Source of the DNA: Thermoprotei archaeon
GTDB taxonomy: Archaea > Thermoproteota > Methanomethylicia > Nezhaarchaeales > B40-G2
Assembly (NCBI GenBank): GCA_003649615.1
Contig: QMSI01000007.1
Location: 1-36,000, forward strand
Direction of reading: 5' to 3'
Length of the DNA stretch: 36,000 nucleotides
This document shows positions 1 through 8,478 of this stretch, in pieces; positions within the stretch are counted from its first letter, which is position 1; each line of letters opens with the position of its first letter. Both the position numbers and the translations under genes were made by a program. The notes beneath the pieces were generated by a model. It did not search any database, was not told where the DNA came from, and saw only the letters and a list, made by a program, of their open reading frames with translations.

Positions 1-1
1 C

Positions 2-2206
2 TGGGACATGAAGCTACTTAACCGCTATAAGCCATTCTACGCCCCCTTCTGCGATTTATGCTGTCTCTGCACCTTCGGCAAATGCGACTTAACGGGGGAT
101 AAACGAGGAGCCTGCGGCCTTGACATTAAGGGCCAGACTGCTAGGATTATCCTCATAGCATGCTGTATAGGAGCCTCCACCCACACAGCCCACGCCAGAC
201 ATATGTTGCACTACCTACTCGAGAAGTACGGTCCTGACTACCCCATTAACTTAGGCAGCGAGATAGAGGTGGAGGCCCCTCATATTAGGCTGGTAACTGG
301 CATTAAGCCCAAGACTCTTGGTGACCTCGTCCACGTACTAGACTACTGTGAGGAACAGATAGTTCACTGCGTCGCGGCCATCCACACGGGCCAGGAAGGC
401 AGCTACCTAGACTTCGAATCCAAAGCGCTACACGTGAGTATGATAGACCACGTGGCCATGGAGGTAGCTGACATAGAGCAGATAGTCACCTTCGGGTTCC
501 CCAAGGGAGACCGCGACGCTCCCCTCACCGACATTGGGCTAGGCATTGTAGCCGATGCCACCAAGCCTGTAATCCTGCTCATAGGCCACAACGTATGCTC
601 AGCCGTCGAACTCGTGGACTACATGCGCAAGGTAGGTATAGGTGAACCAGGCGAAACCATAGAAGTAGTTGGAATCTGCTGTACTGCTCACGACATAACT
701 AGGTATACGAATAGAGCCAAGATCATAGGTCCCATATCCTACCAGGTCAAGTTCATTAGGAGCGGGATCGCCGACGTAATAATGGCGGATGAGCAGTGCA
801 TCAGGACCAACATCGTGGACATAGCCGCCGATGTAAAGACCCCGGTAATAGCCGTGTCGGAGAAGGCATGCCATGGCTTACCGGACATGAGCGACGAGCC
901 TGAGGATAAAATAGTGGAAGCCTTGGTGTCGGGTCAGCTTAAGGGAGTACTCATACTGGACTTGGAGAAGGCCGCCTCCGTAGCCGCGAAGGTTGCAGTG
1001 AGGGTAGCTCCGTTAAGGAAGAAGTATAAGGTAATACCTGCGGAAGAGGAGATAGTAAAGGTCGCAGCAAAGTGTACTTACTGCGGCACCTGTTCACGTG
1101 CATGCCCCAACAACCTACCGGTGAGCGATGCGGTAAACGCAGCCAAGAAAGGCGACATAACCAAGCTAGCCATGCTTCACGACGCCTGCGTAGGTTGCTT
1201 ACGCTGCGAGTCGGCCTGCCCACAGGATATACCTGTTCTCAGCTTAATAGAGGCAGCGTCGAGAAAACAGGTATTAACCGAGAAGTTCAAGGTAAGGGTA
1301 GGTAGAGGACCAGTACTAGACACCGAGATACGTGAGGTAGGTAGCCCGATAGTTCTAGGCGAGATACCTGGTGTAGTAGCTCACGTGGGCTGCGGCAACT
1401 ACCCAGGAGCGGGGAGAGACGTAGGTGAGATGGCTTATGAGTTCGCTAAACGAGGCTACATAGTGGTGGCCACCGGCTGCGCCGCCATGAGTATAGCCGA
1501 GTATCGCGACGAAGAAGGGAGGTCGCCCTACGAGGTCTTCCCCGGCGTATTTGACCGTGGAGGCCTATTAAACATTGGAAGCTGCGTCGCCAACTCACAC
1601 ATCACTGGAGCCGCGATCAAGATAGCCAGTATCTTCGCTAGGAGGAAACTAAGGGCTAACTACGAAGAGATTGCTGACTACGTCCTACACCGCGTAGGCG
1701 CTGTGGGAGTGGCGTGGGGCGCCATGTCACAGAAGGCAGCTTCCATCGCCACTGGCTGCAACAGGCTAGGCATACCTGTAATCGTAGGTCCTCACGGATC
1801 CAAGTACAGGAGGCTGTACCTAGGTAGGATTGAGGACGAGGAGAGCTTCAAGGTCTACGACGCTAGGACTGGCCAGAAGGTCTACATCGGCCCAGCACCC
1901 GAGCACCTAATCATGGTGTGTGAGACCAAGGAGGAATGCATGGTCTGGACGGCGAAGCTATGTATTAGGCCTAACGACACCACCAAGGGAAGAATGATCA
2001 AGCTCACCCACTACATAGACCTACACAAGCGCTTCTACGGCAAGCTACCTGAAGACCTACCTCTCCTCGTCAGGACAGAGGCTGATATACCCATCACTTA
2101 CAAGGACGAGGTAATGGAGTTCCTGCAGGCTAAAGGATGGAAGCCTTCAGAGACCCCTGCCATCGACCCGACGCTGCTGGAACGATTGATAAGGGCGAGA
2201 AGGTGA
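2..2206 (+). CDS. cdhA: CODH/ACS alpha subunit (CO dehydrogenase), 5' end outside window
   Basis: Large Ni-Fe CO dehydrogenase subunit of the archaeal acetyl-CoA decarbonylase/synthase complex; it interconverts CO2 and CO and passes CO to CdhC. Numbering from the ATG at 8, a cysteine cluster C15-x2-CC-x-C-x4-C26 (B/D cluster region) is followed by two ferredoxin motifs, CTYCGTC from C356 and CVGCLRC from C394. Candidate C-cluster ligands lie in HVGCG (H459, C462), GCAAM (C491) and GSCVANSH (C526, H531). The frame is open through the window edge, and the residues before M8 (Trp-Asp) continue the family pattern seen ahead of the KLL-x-RY-x-PFYAP motif, so the true start is upstream and about 50-70 residues are probably missing. 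cdhB starts 4 bp after its stop, so the two are co-translated. Confidence 0.97.
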   Translation, partial: WDMKLLNRYKPFYAPFCDLCCLCTFGKCDLTGDKRGACGLDIKGQTARIILIACCIGASTHTAHARHMLHYLLEKYGPDYPINLGSEIEVEAPHIRLVTGIKPKTLGDLVHVLDYCEEQIVHCVAAIHTGQEGSYLDFESKALHVSMIDHVAMEVADIEQIVTFGFPKGDRDAPLTDIGLGIVADATKPVILLIGHNVCSAVELVDYMRKVGIGEPGETIEVVGICCTAHDITRYTNRAKIIGPISYQVKFIRSGIADVIMADEQCIRTNIVDIAADVKTPVIAVSEKACHGLPDMSDEPEDKIVEALVSGQLKGVLILDLEKAASVAAKVAVRVAPLRKKYKVIPAEEEIVKVAAKCTYCGTCSRACPNNLPVSDAVNAAKKGDITKLAMLHDACVGCLRCESACPQDIPVLSLIEAASRKQVLTEKFKVRVGRGPVLDTEIREVGSPIVLGEIPGVVAHVGCGNYPGAGRDVGEMAYEFAKRGYIVVATGCAAMSIAEYRDEEGRSPYEVFPGVFDRGGLLNIGSCVANSHITGAAIKIASIFARRKLRANYEEIADYVLHRVGAVGVAWGAMSQKAASIATGCNRLGIPVIVGPHGSKYRRLYLGRIEDEESFKVYDARTGQKVYIGPAPEHLIMVCETKEECMVWTAKLCIRPNDTTKGRMIKLTHYIDLHKRFYGKLPEDLPLLVRTEADIPITYKDEVMEFLQAKGWKPSETPAIDPTLLERLIRARR

Positions 2207-2210
2207 GAAC

Positions 2211-2762
2211 GTGTCTCTCTTAACTAAACGGGCTTCACCTTGGCAGTGGGGCAACGTCCCTGGACCGAAAATGGCCATGTGCCCCGACAACCCGCCTAGG
2301 ATCTACGCATCGATGATAAAGAGAGCCAAAAACCCCCTACTTATCGTCGGTAGCTACATGTATGAGGTAGAGCTTGGAGGAAAGCCGCTAATAGACTATG
2401 CCATCGAGATATCCAAGAAAGGTAAATGCACCATAATAGCCACCGCTCATACCTTAAAGGGCTTCATAGAGCGCGGGTGTCCAGTCAAAAGCATGAGCCT
2501 CGTAGACATAGTAAATAGGCTCCAAGACCCAACATTCACTGCTGACCCTGCTAAAGCACCTCCCCACGATCTAGTACTATTCCTAGGCATACGTTATGAG
2601 TTCGCCTCTCAAGGGCTAGCTACGCTCAAACACTTCGCTCCGCACCTGAAAACCTTGACGCTATGTAAATGGTACCACCCTAACGCCTCGTGGAGCTTCC
2701 CCAACGTAAAGGACGAGGAGTGGAAGAAGCTTCTAGATGATCTCGTGCAAGCCCTAAGCTAA
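2211..2762 (+). CDS. cdhB: CODH/ACS epsilon subunit
   Basis: Small subunit that pairs with CdhA to form the alpha2-epsilon2 CO dehydrogenase; it has a Rossmann-like fold related to the DHS/FAD-binding family and may bind a flavin or stabilise electron transfer. The 183-residue product carries the family segments PWQ-x-GNVPGPK near the N-terminus, AKNPLLIVGS, ATAHTLKGF in the middle, and YHPNASWSFPN with a following W near the C-terminus. The start is GTG at 2211, with GGTGAG just upstream overlapping the end of cdhA. Length is usual for the family. After its stop there is a spacer of about 150 bp with its own promoter signal before cdhC, so cdhAB and cdhCDE may be separate transcripts. Confidence 0.95.
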   Translation: MSLLTKRASPWQWGNVPGPKMAMCPDNPPRIYASMIKRAKNPLLIVGSYMYEVELGGKPLIDYAIEISKKGKCTIIATAHTLKGFIERGCPVKSMSLVDIVNRLQDPTFTADPAKAPPHDLVLFLGIRYEFASQGLATLKHFAPHLKTLTLCKWYHPNASWSFPNVKDEEWKKLLDDLVQALS

Positions 2763-2858
2763 ATCTTCCATCTATTTTATGTATCATTCCTTATCTTTCT
2801 CCCTAAACCTCAAATCATCTAAAGAGTCCTGTCTCGGCGAAATGAAGAGTAGTTAAAG

Positions 2859-2866
2859 TTATATAG
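2859..2866 (+). promoter_or_regulatory. Putative TATA box for cdhC-cdhE
   Basis: TTATATAG, preceded by an A/G-rich BRE-like stretch (TTAAAG), lies about 52 bp before the cdhC start codon in the only sizeable spacer of the cdh cluster. Archaeal spacing would put transcription start near 2888-2892, leaving a short leader with the strong SD at 2900-2909. Assigned by eye from composition and position only. Confidence 0.4.
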
Positions 2867-2917
2867 TGCATAGCTCTTCAGCAACTCCGGTGTAAATTAA
2901 AGGAGGGGGTAGCGGGC

Positions 2918-4357
2918 TTGTCATCTTTTGAAGGATTTCCCATGGACGTAGGGCCAGTGTACGAAGGCGAAAGAATCAGGAAGGAAGATATGTACATAGA
3001 GTTTGGAGGGCCGAAAGTTGATGTTAAATGCGAGCTAGTGCTCGCCATGCCCATGGATGAGGTGGAGGATGGGAAGGTAGAGATAGTAGGGCCTGACCTT
3101 AAGGATTTGAAGGAGGGTGGAAGCTACCCACTAGCCATAGTAATCTATACTGCTGGAACCAAGGTAGAGAAAGACTTGGAGGCTGTTATCGAGAGGCGTA
3201 TCCACGACTTCACCAACTACGTTGAAGGGTTCATGCACCTCAACCAGCGCTACGATATCTGGATTAGGCTCAGCAAGAAGAGTGTGAAGAAAGGTCTCGA
3301 TAGCTTAAAATGGTGGGGGCTAGCGCTCATAAGGTTATTCAAGAGCGCCATGCCTTTCATAGAGAAGATGCAGGTAACCTTCTACACCGATCCTGCCAAG
3401 GTTAAGGAGGTCTACGAGCAAGCCTTGGAGGTATACAAGGCGAGAGACGCGAGAGTACGTGGACTACGCGATGAAGACGTAGACACGTTCTATGGCTGCG
3501 TTCTATGTCAAAGCTTCGCTCCTCAACACGTATGTGTCATACCACCCAACAGGGTTTCGCTATGCGGAGCGATGAACTGGTTCGACGCCAGAGCTGCTGC
3601 AAACGTCGATCCTAAGGGCCCCAACTTCCCCATACCTAAAGGGAAGCTCATAGACCCTATCAAAGGCGAGTACGAAGGAGTAAACAAGGTGGTAGAGGAG
3701 CGTTCGCTGGGTGCAAACAAGAGGTTCTTCCTGTATAGCGCCTTTGGAAGCCCGCATACTTCATGCGGCTGCTTCGAGTGTATTGCCTTCTACATTCCAG
3801 AGGTGGATGGCTTCGGCGTGGTCGATAGGGGGTTCAAGGAACCCACCGTTAACGGCTTGCCTTTCTCCACCATGGCTGCCCAGACCGGCGGAGGCATCCA
3901 GACCGAGGGATTCCTGGGCGTTGGGATGGAGTACTTCAGGTCTCCTAAGTTCTTCCAAGCCGATGGCGGTTGGGGAAGGATAGTTTGGATCTGCTCCACA
4001 CTTTGGAAGAGAATTGAGGACGCCATACCTGAGGAGCTGAAAGACAAAATAGCTACCGAGAATGATGCCCGCGACATAGAATCGCTGAAGAAATTCCTCG
4101 TCGAGAGAGGGCATCCATTAGCGGTTAGGATAAAGGAAATGGAGGCTCCGGAAGTAGCAGCTGCTGCTCCAGCCGAGGCTGCAGCCCCTGAAGCTGCAAC
4201 TCCCACAGCTGTTCCCGCTCAGGCTGCTGCGCCCATGCCCTTCATGCCTGCGCCTACAGCACCAGGCGCAATAACCATCCCTGCCGTAGGAGGCTTAAGG
4301 GTAGAGCTTAAAGGAGCGAAGATACGCATCGACAAGATAGTGATCAAGAAGCAGTGA
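2918..4357 (+). CDS. cdhC: CODH/ACS beta subunit (acetyl-CoA synthase)
   Basis: Acetyl-CoA synthase subunit that assembles acetyl-CoA from CO, a corrinoid-bound methyl group and CoA at the Ni-Ni-[4Fe-4S] A-cluster. The 479-residue product has the expected Cys motifs: C194-x2-C197 in GCVLC, then C283-G-C285-x2-C288 in SCGCFEC. A Pro/Ala-rich flexible linker covers about residues 408-450. It ends in a short beta-rich tail (GLRVELKGAKIRIDKIVI) that resembles the following small ORF and the N-terminus of CdhD. The start is TTG at 2918, chosen for AGGAGGGGG at 2901-2909; the next in-frame Met is residue 9. It heads the cdhC-orf47-cdhD-cdhE unit. Confidence 0.97.
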   Translation: MSSFEGFPMDVGPVYEGERIRKEDMYIEFGGPKVDVKCELVLAMPMDEVEDGKVEIVGPDLKDLKEGGSYPLAIVIYTAGTKVEKDLEAVIERRIHDFTNYVEGFMHLNQRYDIWIRLSKKSVKKGLDSLKWWGLALIRLFKSAMPFIEKMQVTFYTDPAKVKEVYEQALEVYKARDARVRGLRDEDVDTFYGCVLCQSFAPQHVCVIPPNRVSLCGAMNWFDARAAANVDPKGPNFPIPKGKLIDPIKGEYEGVNKVVEERSLGANKRFFLYSAFGSPHTSCGCFECIAFYIPEVDGFGVVDRGFKEPTVNGLPFSTMAAQTGGGIQTEGFLGVGMEYFRSPKFFQADGGWGRIVWICSTLWKRIEDAIPEELKDKIATENDARDIESLKKFLVERGHPLAVRIKEMEAPEVAAAAPAEAAAPEAATPTAVPAQAAAPMPFMPAPTAPGAITIPAVGGLRVELKGAKIRIDKIVIKKQ

Positions 4358-4377
4358 AAAGCGCTGTGGGGGAGAGG

Positions 4378-4521
4378 ATGGCCGAGGAACTTAAACTCGA
4401 AGAACTTTTACTTTTACTTGATAAGGCTAAGGAGGTTGAGCTGGAGAACGTGGAGCTGGAAGCTGATCTCTTAGTCCTAGAGTTGCCTTCACCAACTAAG
4501 CAAGGTGGTAAGGGTGGCTAA
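4378..4521 (+). CDS. 47-residue ORF resembling the CdhD N-terminus
   Basis: Short ORF between cdhC and cdhD with ATG at 4378 directly after a GGGGGAGAGG SD. The product starts MAEELKLEELL and contains LDKAKEVELENVELEADL, which lines up without gaps with LDEAKELELRDVEILAEE at the start of CdhD; about 15 of 24 positions are identical across the longer segment. The same pattern, E-L-x2-[A/V]-x-[I/L]-x-[A/I]-[D/E]-x-[I/L]-V, occurs in the last 20 residues of CdhC. It ends in a Gly/Lys-rich tail and overlaps the likely cdhD start by 8 bp, so the two are probably translationally coupled. Function is unknown; the inference is a stand-alone docking or linker peptide of the CODH/ACS complex. It could also be a by-product of a local duplication. 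Confidence 0.65.
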   Translation: MAEELKLEELLLLLDKAKEVELENVELEADLLVLELPSPTKQGGKGG

Positions 4522-5815
4522 GGAAAAGTATCCTAAAGAAGTTAAGTCTTTTTTAGATACTCTAGACGAAGCGAAGGAGCTTGAGCTTAGGGACGTCGAG
4601 ATACTAGCTGAGGAACTTGTTTTACATTTAGTTCCTCAGGCAGCGCAGGCTGTACCTCCATCAGTACATCAAGCTCACGCGTACCTCGAGGAGGCAGTTA
4701 AACTACTTAGGCAGGCCTTAGGAATACCAGCGGCACCGCCTTCTGCCCCCTTAGCTCCGCCAAGTCCACCTGCACCTACCGTGCCTGTACCTGAGCTGGT
4801 GAAGACAGCCTTCGAGCCCCCAGTGTTCAGCTACCCAGGTAGCATAGCGGAGGTTCAGATAGGAGCTACGAGCACTGAGGGAGGGACAAGGGGTAAAGTG
4901 ATAAAGGTAGGCGGCGAGAAATGCCCTCCATTTTATAGGTTTGAGTTTGTACCTCCAAATAGGCCTGTAATAGCCTTAGACGTGTTCGACGTTCTCCCTC
5001 CACTCCCAAAGACCATTAAGAGCTACTATAGAGACGTGCTCAAGGACCATGTGGCTTGGGTTAACAGATGCATAGAGGAGTTCAAGGCAGACCTAGTAAC
5101 CCTACATCTCATAAGCACAGATCCTGCCATTGAAAACAGGCCAGCCGCTGAAGCAGCCAAGTTCGTTAGGAAAGTGCTCGACCAGATCGACATCCCCGTA
5201 ATCGTGGGTGGCTCAGGCAACCCAGAAAAAGACCTCGTAGTGTTCGAGGAGGTCTCCAAGGTAACGAGCGGAGAAAGGCTAGTCATGGCGTCGGTTACCA
5301 TAGACATGGATGTAGCTAAGGCGGCTCAGACGATAAGCCAGCATGGACACAACGTAATAGCACTGGCGTTCTTGGACATCAACCAAGTCAAGGAGCTTAA
5401 CAGGAAGCTGTTGGATGCCGGGATGCCTAAGGACCACATCATAACCGACCCATCCACAGGAGGCTTAGGCTATGGCATAGAGTACACGTTTAGCGTCATG
5501 GAGAGGATGAGGCTGGCTGGGCTCATGGGCGATGAAACCATGCAAGTCCCCATCTCCTGCGCCGCCACCAATGCTTGGGCTGCCAGAGAGGCATGGATGG
5601 AGATGGCTGAGTGGGGTCCTAGAGAGTACCGTGGACCACTATGGGAGATAACCACAGGGTTAGTTAACATGCTTGCGGGCGCCGACCTATTTATGATGCT
5701 CCACCCGCTCGCGGCCATGACGCTGAGGAAGATAGCTGAGGTACTAGCGAAGCCCAAAGTAGAGAAAGAATTGAAGGAGATAGCCTACGAGAAATGGGCT
5801 TCTGCTAAGCTGTAG
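4514..5815 (+). CDS. cdhD: CODH/ACS delta subunit (corrinoid protein small subunit)
   Basis: Corrinoid iron-sulfur protein small subunit; together with CdhE it carries the methyl group from tetrahydromethanopterin to the A-cluster of CdhC. The first 40 residues hold the short beta-rich motif shared with the preceding ORF. Next comes a Pro/Ala-rich linker (about residues 72-95) and then a TIM-barrel domain with typical segments such as RFEFVPPNRPVIALDVFD, VIVGGSGNPEKDL, TDPSTGGLGYG and PISCAATNAWAAREAW. Length is normal. GTG at 4514 is preferred because AGGTGG lies 5 bp upstream; GTG at 4505 would add three residues but has no SD. cdhE follows after 11 bp. Confidence 0.95.
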   Translation: MAKEKYPKEVKSFLDTLDEAKELELRDVEILAEELVLHLVPQAAQAVPPSVHQAHAYLEEAVKLLRQALGIPAAPPSAPLAPPSPPAPTVPVPELVKTAFEPPVFSYPGSIAEVQIGATSTEGGTRGKVIKVGGEKCPPFYRFEFVPPNRPVIALDVFDVLPPLPKTIKSYYRDVLKDHVAWVNRCIEEFKADLVTLHLISTDPAIENRPAAEAAKFVRKVLDQIDIPVIVGGSGNPEKDLVVFEEVSKVTSGERLVMASVTIDMDVAKAAQTISQHGHNVIALAFLDINQVKELNRKLLDAGMPKDHIITDPSTGGLGYGIEYTFSVMERMRLAGLMGDETMQVPISCAATNAWAAREAWMEMAEWGPREYRGPLWEITTGLVNMLAGADLFMMLHPLAAMTLRKIAEVLAKPKVEKELKEIAYEKWASAKL

Positions 5816-5826
5816 GAGGTGGCTTC

Positions 5827-7245
5827 ATGCCTAAGCTTCTAAGACCCTTAGACGTCTACCGACACCTACCTGGAACCAACTGTGGAGAGTGTGGCGAAGT
5901 AAACTGTATGGCCTTCGCTGCCAAGCTCATCGAGAGGCAAAAAGGCATAGAGGACTGCAAGCCTCTCTTTAAGCCCGAGTATAAGGCTAAGCTAGAGAAG
6001 CTATTGGAGGTCCTCCGACCGCCAGTAAAGGAGGTTACCATAGGGGTGGGCGATCGCGCTATAACCGTGGGCGGTAAAGTTTGCGTATATAGACATGAGC
6101 TGACTTGGTATAGGCCGACCGCGCTCTTCTTCGACGTAGATGATGAAATGCCCGAAGATGAGGCCATTAAGAAAGTTAAGTACGTTGAGGACTTCGAGCT
6201 TGAACGTATAGGCGTCAAGCTTAAGCTTAATGGCATTGCTGTGCGGTGCGTATCAGGCAGCCCTGAAAAGTTCGCTAAAAGGGTGGCGAAGATAACCGAG
6301 GTTAGTAACCTGCCTTTAATATTATGCTCGTATGATCCCAACGTCATGGAGGAGGCGCTAATAGTCGTAGGCTCCAAGAAACCGTTGATCTACGCCGCCA
6401 CCAAGGATAACTGGTCTGAGATGATAAAGCTGGCTTCTAAGTATAATTGTCCATTAGCCTTATCGGCACCGGGAGACCTTTCCATGCTTAAGTCGCTAGC
6501 AGCTACCGCTAGAAAAGCTGGGCTAGATGACCTGATCCTAGACCCTGGCACCTTCGTTGAGGGGGATTCCTTCGCCGAGACCATAAACATGTTCACAATG
6601 CTTAGAAGGGAAGCCATAGAGAAGGAGGATAAGGACGTAGGCTACCCGCTCATGGGCGTACCAGCAGCAGTATGGCTATCACCTGAAGGGGACGAAGTGG
6701 CCACTAAGATGAAAGAATGTTACGTAGCTAACGCCTTGATAACAAGGTTCGCTGACCTCTTAGTCATGCATACCATCGATATCTGGGCCCTCCTACCAAT
6801 CTTGGTCTGGAGACAGAACGTTTACACTGATCCACGAGTACCGTTATCGGTGAAGGCAGGGCTCTACGAGATAGGCCTAGTAGATGAAAAAACACCTATC
6901 TTCGTAACTGGGAACTCAGCCTTAACATACTTCTTAGTTAGGGGCGACGTGGAGAAGAGCGGTAAAGGCTACTTAATATGCGTGGACACGGAGGGCATAA
7001 GCGTAGAGTCATCAGTAGCCGGTAGGAGGTTTACGGCTGATAAAGTGGTTGAGGCGTTAAAGGAGGCTGGCATAGAGAATAAGGTTAAGCATAGGACCAT
7101 TATCATACCCGGCAAGGCTGCAAGGATAAGCGGCGAGCTCGAGGACCTACTACAGGGATGGAAGGTGTTCGTTGGCCCTAAGGAATCTTCCGGCATCCCT
7201 GACTTCATCGAGAAAGTGTGGAGCAAGGAAGTTAAGTTCGAGTAA
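5827..7245 (+). CDS. cdhE: CODH/ACS gamma subunit (corrinoid iron-sulfur protein large subunit)
   Basis: Large corrinoid iron-sulfur subunit that binds the cobamide and accepts the methyl group from methyl-tetrahydromethanopterin. The N-terminal [4Fe-4S] motif is visible as C19-x2-C22-x4-C27-x16-C44 in the context NCGECG-x2-NC. A TIM barrel occupies the middle (ALSAPGDL, LDPGTF). The C-terminal part (about residue 350 onward, with FVTGNSALTYFLVRGD) matches the corrinoid-binding domain. ATG at 5827 is preceded by GGAGGT at 5815-5820. It closes the cdh cluster; no CooC-type ATPase gene lies between cdhC and cdhD, unlike the Methanosarcina arrangement. Confidence 0.96.
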   Translation: MPKLLRPLDVYRHLPGTNCGECGEVNCMAFAAKLIERQKGIEDCKPLFKPEYKAKLEKLLEVLRPPVKEVTIGVGDRAITVGGKVCVYRHELTWYRPTALFFDVDDEMPEDEAIKKVKYVEDFELERIGVKLKLNGIAVRCVSGSPEKFAKRVAKITEVSNLPLILCSYDPNVMEEALIVVGSKKPLIYAATKDNWSEMIKLASKYNCPLALSAPGDLSMLKSLAATARKAGLDDLILDPGTFVEGDSFAETINMFTMLRREAIEKEDKDVGYPLMGVPAAVWLSPEGDEVATKMKECYVANALITRFADLLVMHTIDIWALLPILVWRQNVYTDPRVPLSVKAGLYEIGLVDEKTPIFVTGNSALTYFLVRGDVEKSGKGYLICVDTEGISVESSVAGRRFTADKVVEALKEAGIENKVKHRTIIIPGKAARISGELEDLLQGWKVFVGPKESSGIPDFIEKVWSKEVKFE

Positions 7246-7254
7246 AACTCTCCC

Positions 7255-7273
7255 GCCTCCTTTTTATGGAGGC
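7255..7273 (+). terminator. Hairpin plus T-run after cdhE that overlaps the next SD
   Basis: GCCTCC (7255-7260) pairs perfectly with GGAGGC (7268-7273) around a TTTTTAT loop and is followed by T6 at 7276-7281. It can act as a terminator for the cdh transcript. The 3' arm also contains the GGAGG that is the SD for the TTG start at 7280, so folding would hide that ribosome site. Confidence 0.45.
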
Positions 7274-7279
7274 CATTTT

Positions 7280-8467
7280 TTGACCAGTACACTAGCTCAC
7301 TTACTCCCCCTCGAAGCCTTAGGGGAAGGCCGCAAGAGAGCTGCGCTTTTTTTCACCACCTTCTTCTTCACCTCCTTAGCCACCTACATGGCCATCGTCT
7401 TTATCCCTCTCTACGCCCTAAAATTAACGGATAGCTTATCCTTAATCAGCCTGCTCACCACCGCTTACTACCTAGCTTTCACAACTAGCCTCCCACTCTA
7501 CGGGAGGCTCTCGGATAGAATAGGGACGTACTTTGCTTTTACAGCCATAGGTGCAGCGGCCACAGGCATCACTTGCATGTTAATACCAACAGTAGGACGC
7601 ATAGAGCAGCTAATGATGCTTAGAGCAGCGCAGGGTGTCTCCTGGGCGTTGGTCGCACCGATGGGAGCAGCCATGGCTTCCATGAGCACCACGAAAGCCC
7701 TAAGAGGTAGGGCCATGGGGGTTTTCAATCTAAGCGTATCTTCAGGCTACTTAGCTGGCTCCATAGTTGGAGGAGCAGTCTCAGAGCTCTACGGCCTAGA
7801 AGCTGTTTTCCTATTAGGAGGCGTTTCAGCGATCCTCGCCGCCTTCATGGCGTTGGGGCTAAGAGGATGGAAAACCCCTGAACCCAGAAGAATCAAGGGG
7901 AAGGTTGAGTTAAGGAAGGTTAAGGTTGTGTATGTAGGCTTCGCTCTCCGTAACATAGGCGCCACAGGAATCTGGGCTTTGCTACCCATTTACCTAGCCA
8001 GTCTAGGGGCCTCAGATCTATGGGTAGGCCTACTATACATGGTAAACCTAGCCTCGCAGACAGCCTTAATGGGGTGTGTCGGGAACCTAACCGATAAAGC
8101 CGGGAGAAAACCTGTTTTCCTTATCGGTCTCTTCGGCTCTTCGTTAGTGTTTATGTTTTATGGCTTGGCCCAAAACCATTTATGGATCATACCCATCCAC
8201 ATACTACTAGGACTTTCATGGTGCTCCCTCATAACCGCCTCCACCTCCTACATAGGCGACGAGTCTCCCGAGGATGCTCATGGGGCTATGATGAGCCTTC
8301 TCTTCACGGTTACCGGTTTATCATGGATAATTGGTTCAAGCCTTGCAGCAGCCACCGTGAGTTTCGTAGGCCTCAGAAACTACATGTTCATAGCAGCTGG
8401 GCTCTCAGCTATAGGAGGGCTCTATAGCGCCTTCAAGATGCAGGAAACCTTAGCAAAAAATCCCTGA
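7280..8467 (+). CDS. MFS transporter
   Basis: Major facilitator superfamily permease of about 395 residues with roughly 12 hydrophobic segments. The typical loop 2-3 motif is present (GRLSDRIGTYF), and its second-half counterpart is GNLTDKAGRKPVF. Substrate is not predictable. TTG at 7280 is chosen because GGAGG at 7268-7272 sits 7 bp upstream and the product then begins with a short cytoplasmic stretch before membrane segment 1. A longer frame reaching back to 7172 would run inside cdhE and is unlikely. It converges on the radical SAM gene with 11 bp between the stops. Confidence 0.88.
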   Translation: MTSTLAHLLPLEALGEGRKRAALFFTTFFFTSLATYMAIVFIPLYALKLTDSLSLISLLTTAYYLAFTTSLPLYGRLSDRIGTYFAFTAIGAAATGITCMLIPTVGRIEQLMMLRAAQGVSWALVAPMGAAMASMSTTKALRGRAMGVFNLSVSSGYLAGSIVGGAVSELYGLEAVFLLGGVSAILAAFMALGLRGWKTPEPRRIKGKVELRKVKVVYVGFALRNIGATGIWALLPIYLASLGASDLWVGLLYMVNLASQTALMGCVGNLTDKAGRKPVFLIGLFGSSLVFMFYGLAQNHLWIIPIHILLGLSWCSLITASTSYIGDESPEDAHGAMMSLLFTVTGLSWIIGSSLAAATVSFVGLRNYMFIAAGLSAIGGLYSAFKMQETLAKNP

Positions 8468-8478
8468 GACCACTTGCT

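Noticed and set aside
951-1305. Long antisense and overlapping frames within cdhA
   Set aside because: Shadow frames of a strongly supported gene, without SD or recognisable domains.
7172-7279. N-terminal extension of the MFS gene reaching back into cdhE
   Set aside because: It overlaps cdhE, lacks an SD, and the residues are not hydrophobic; TTG at 7280 has GGAGG at the right spacing.
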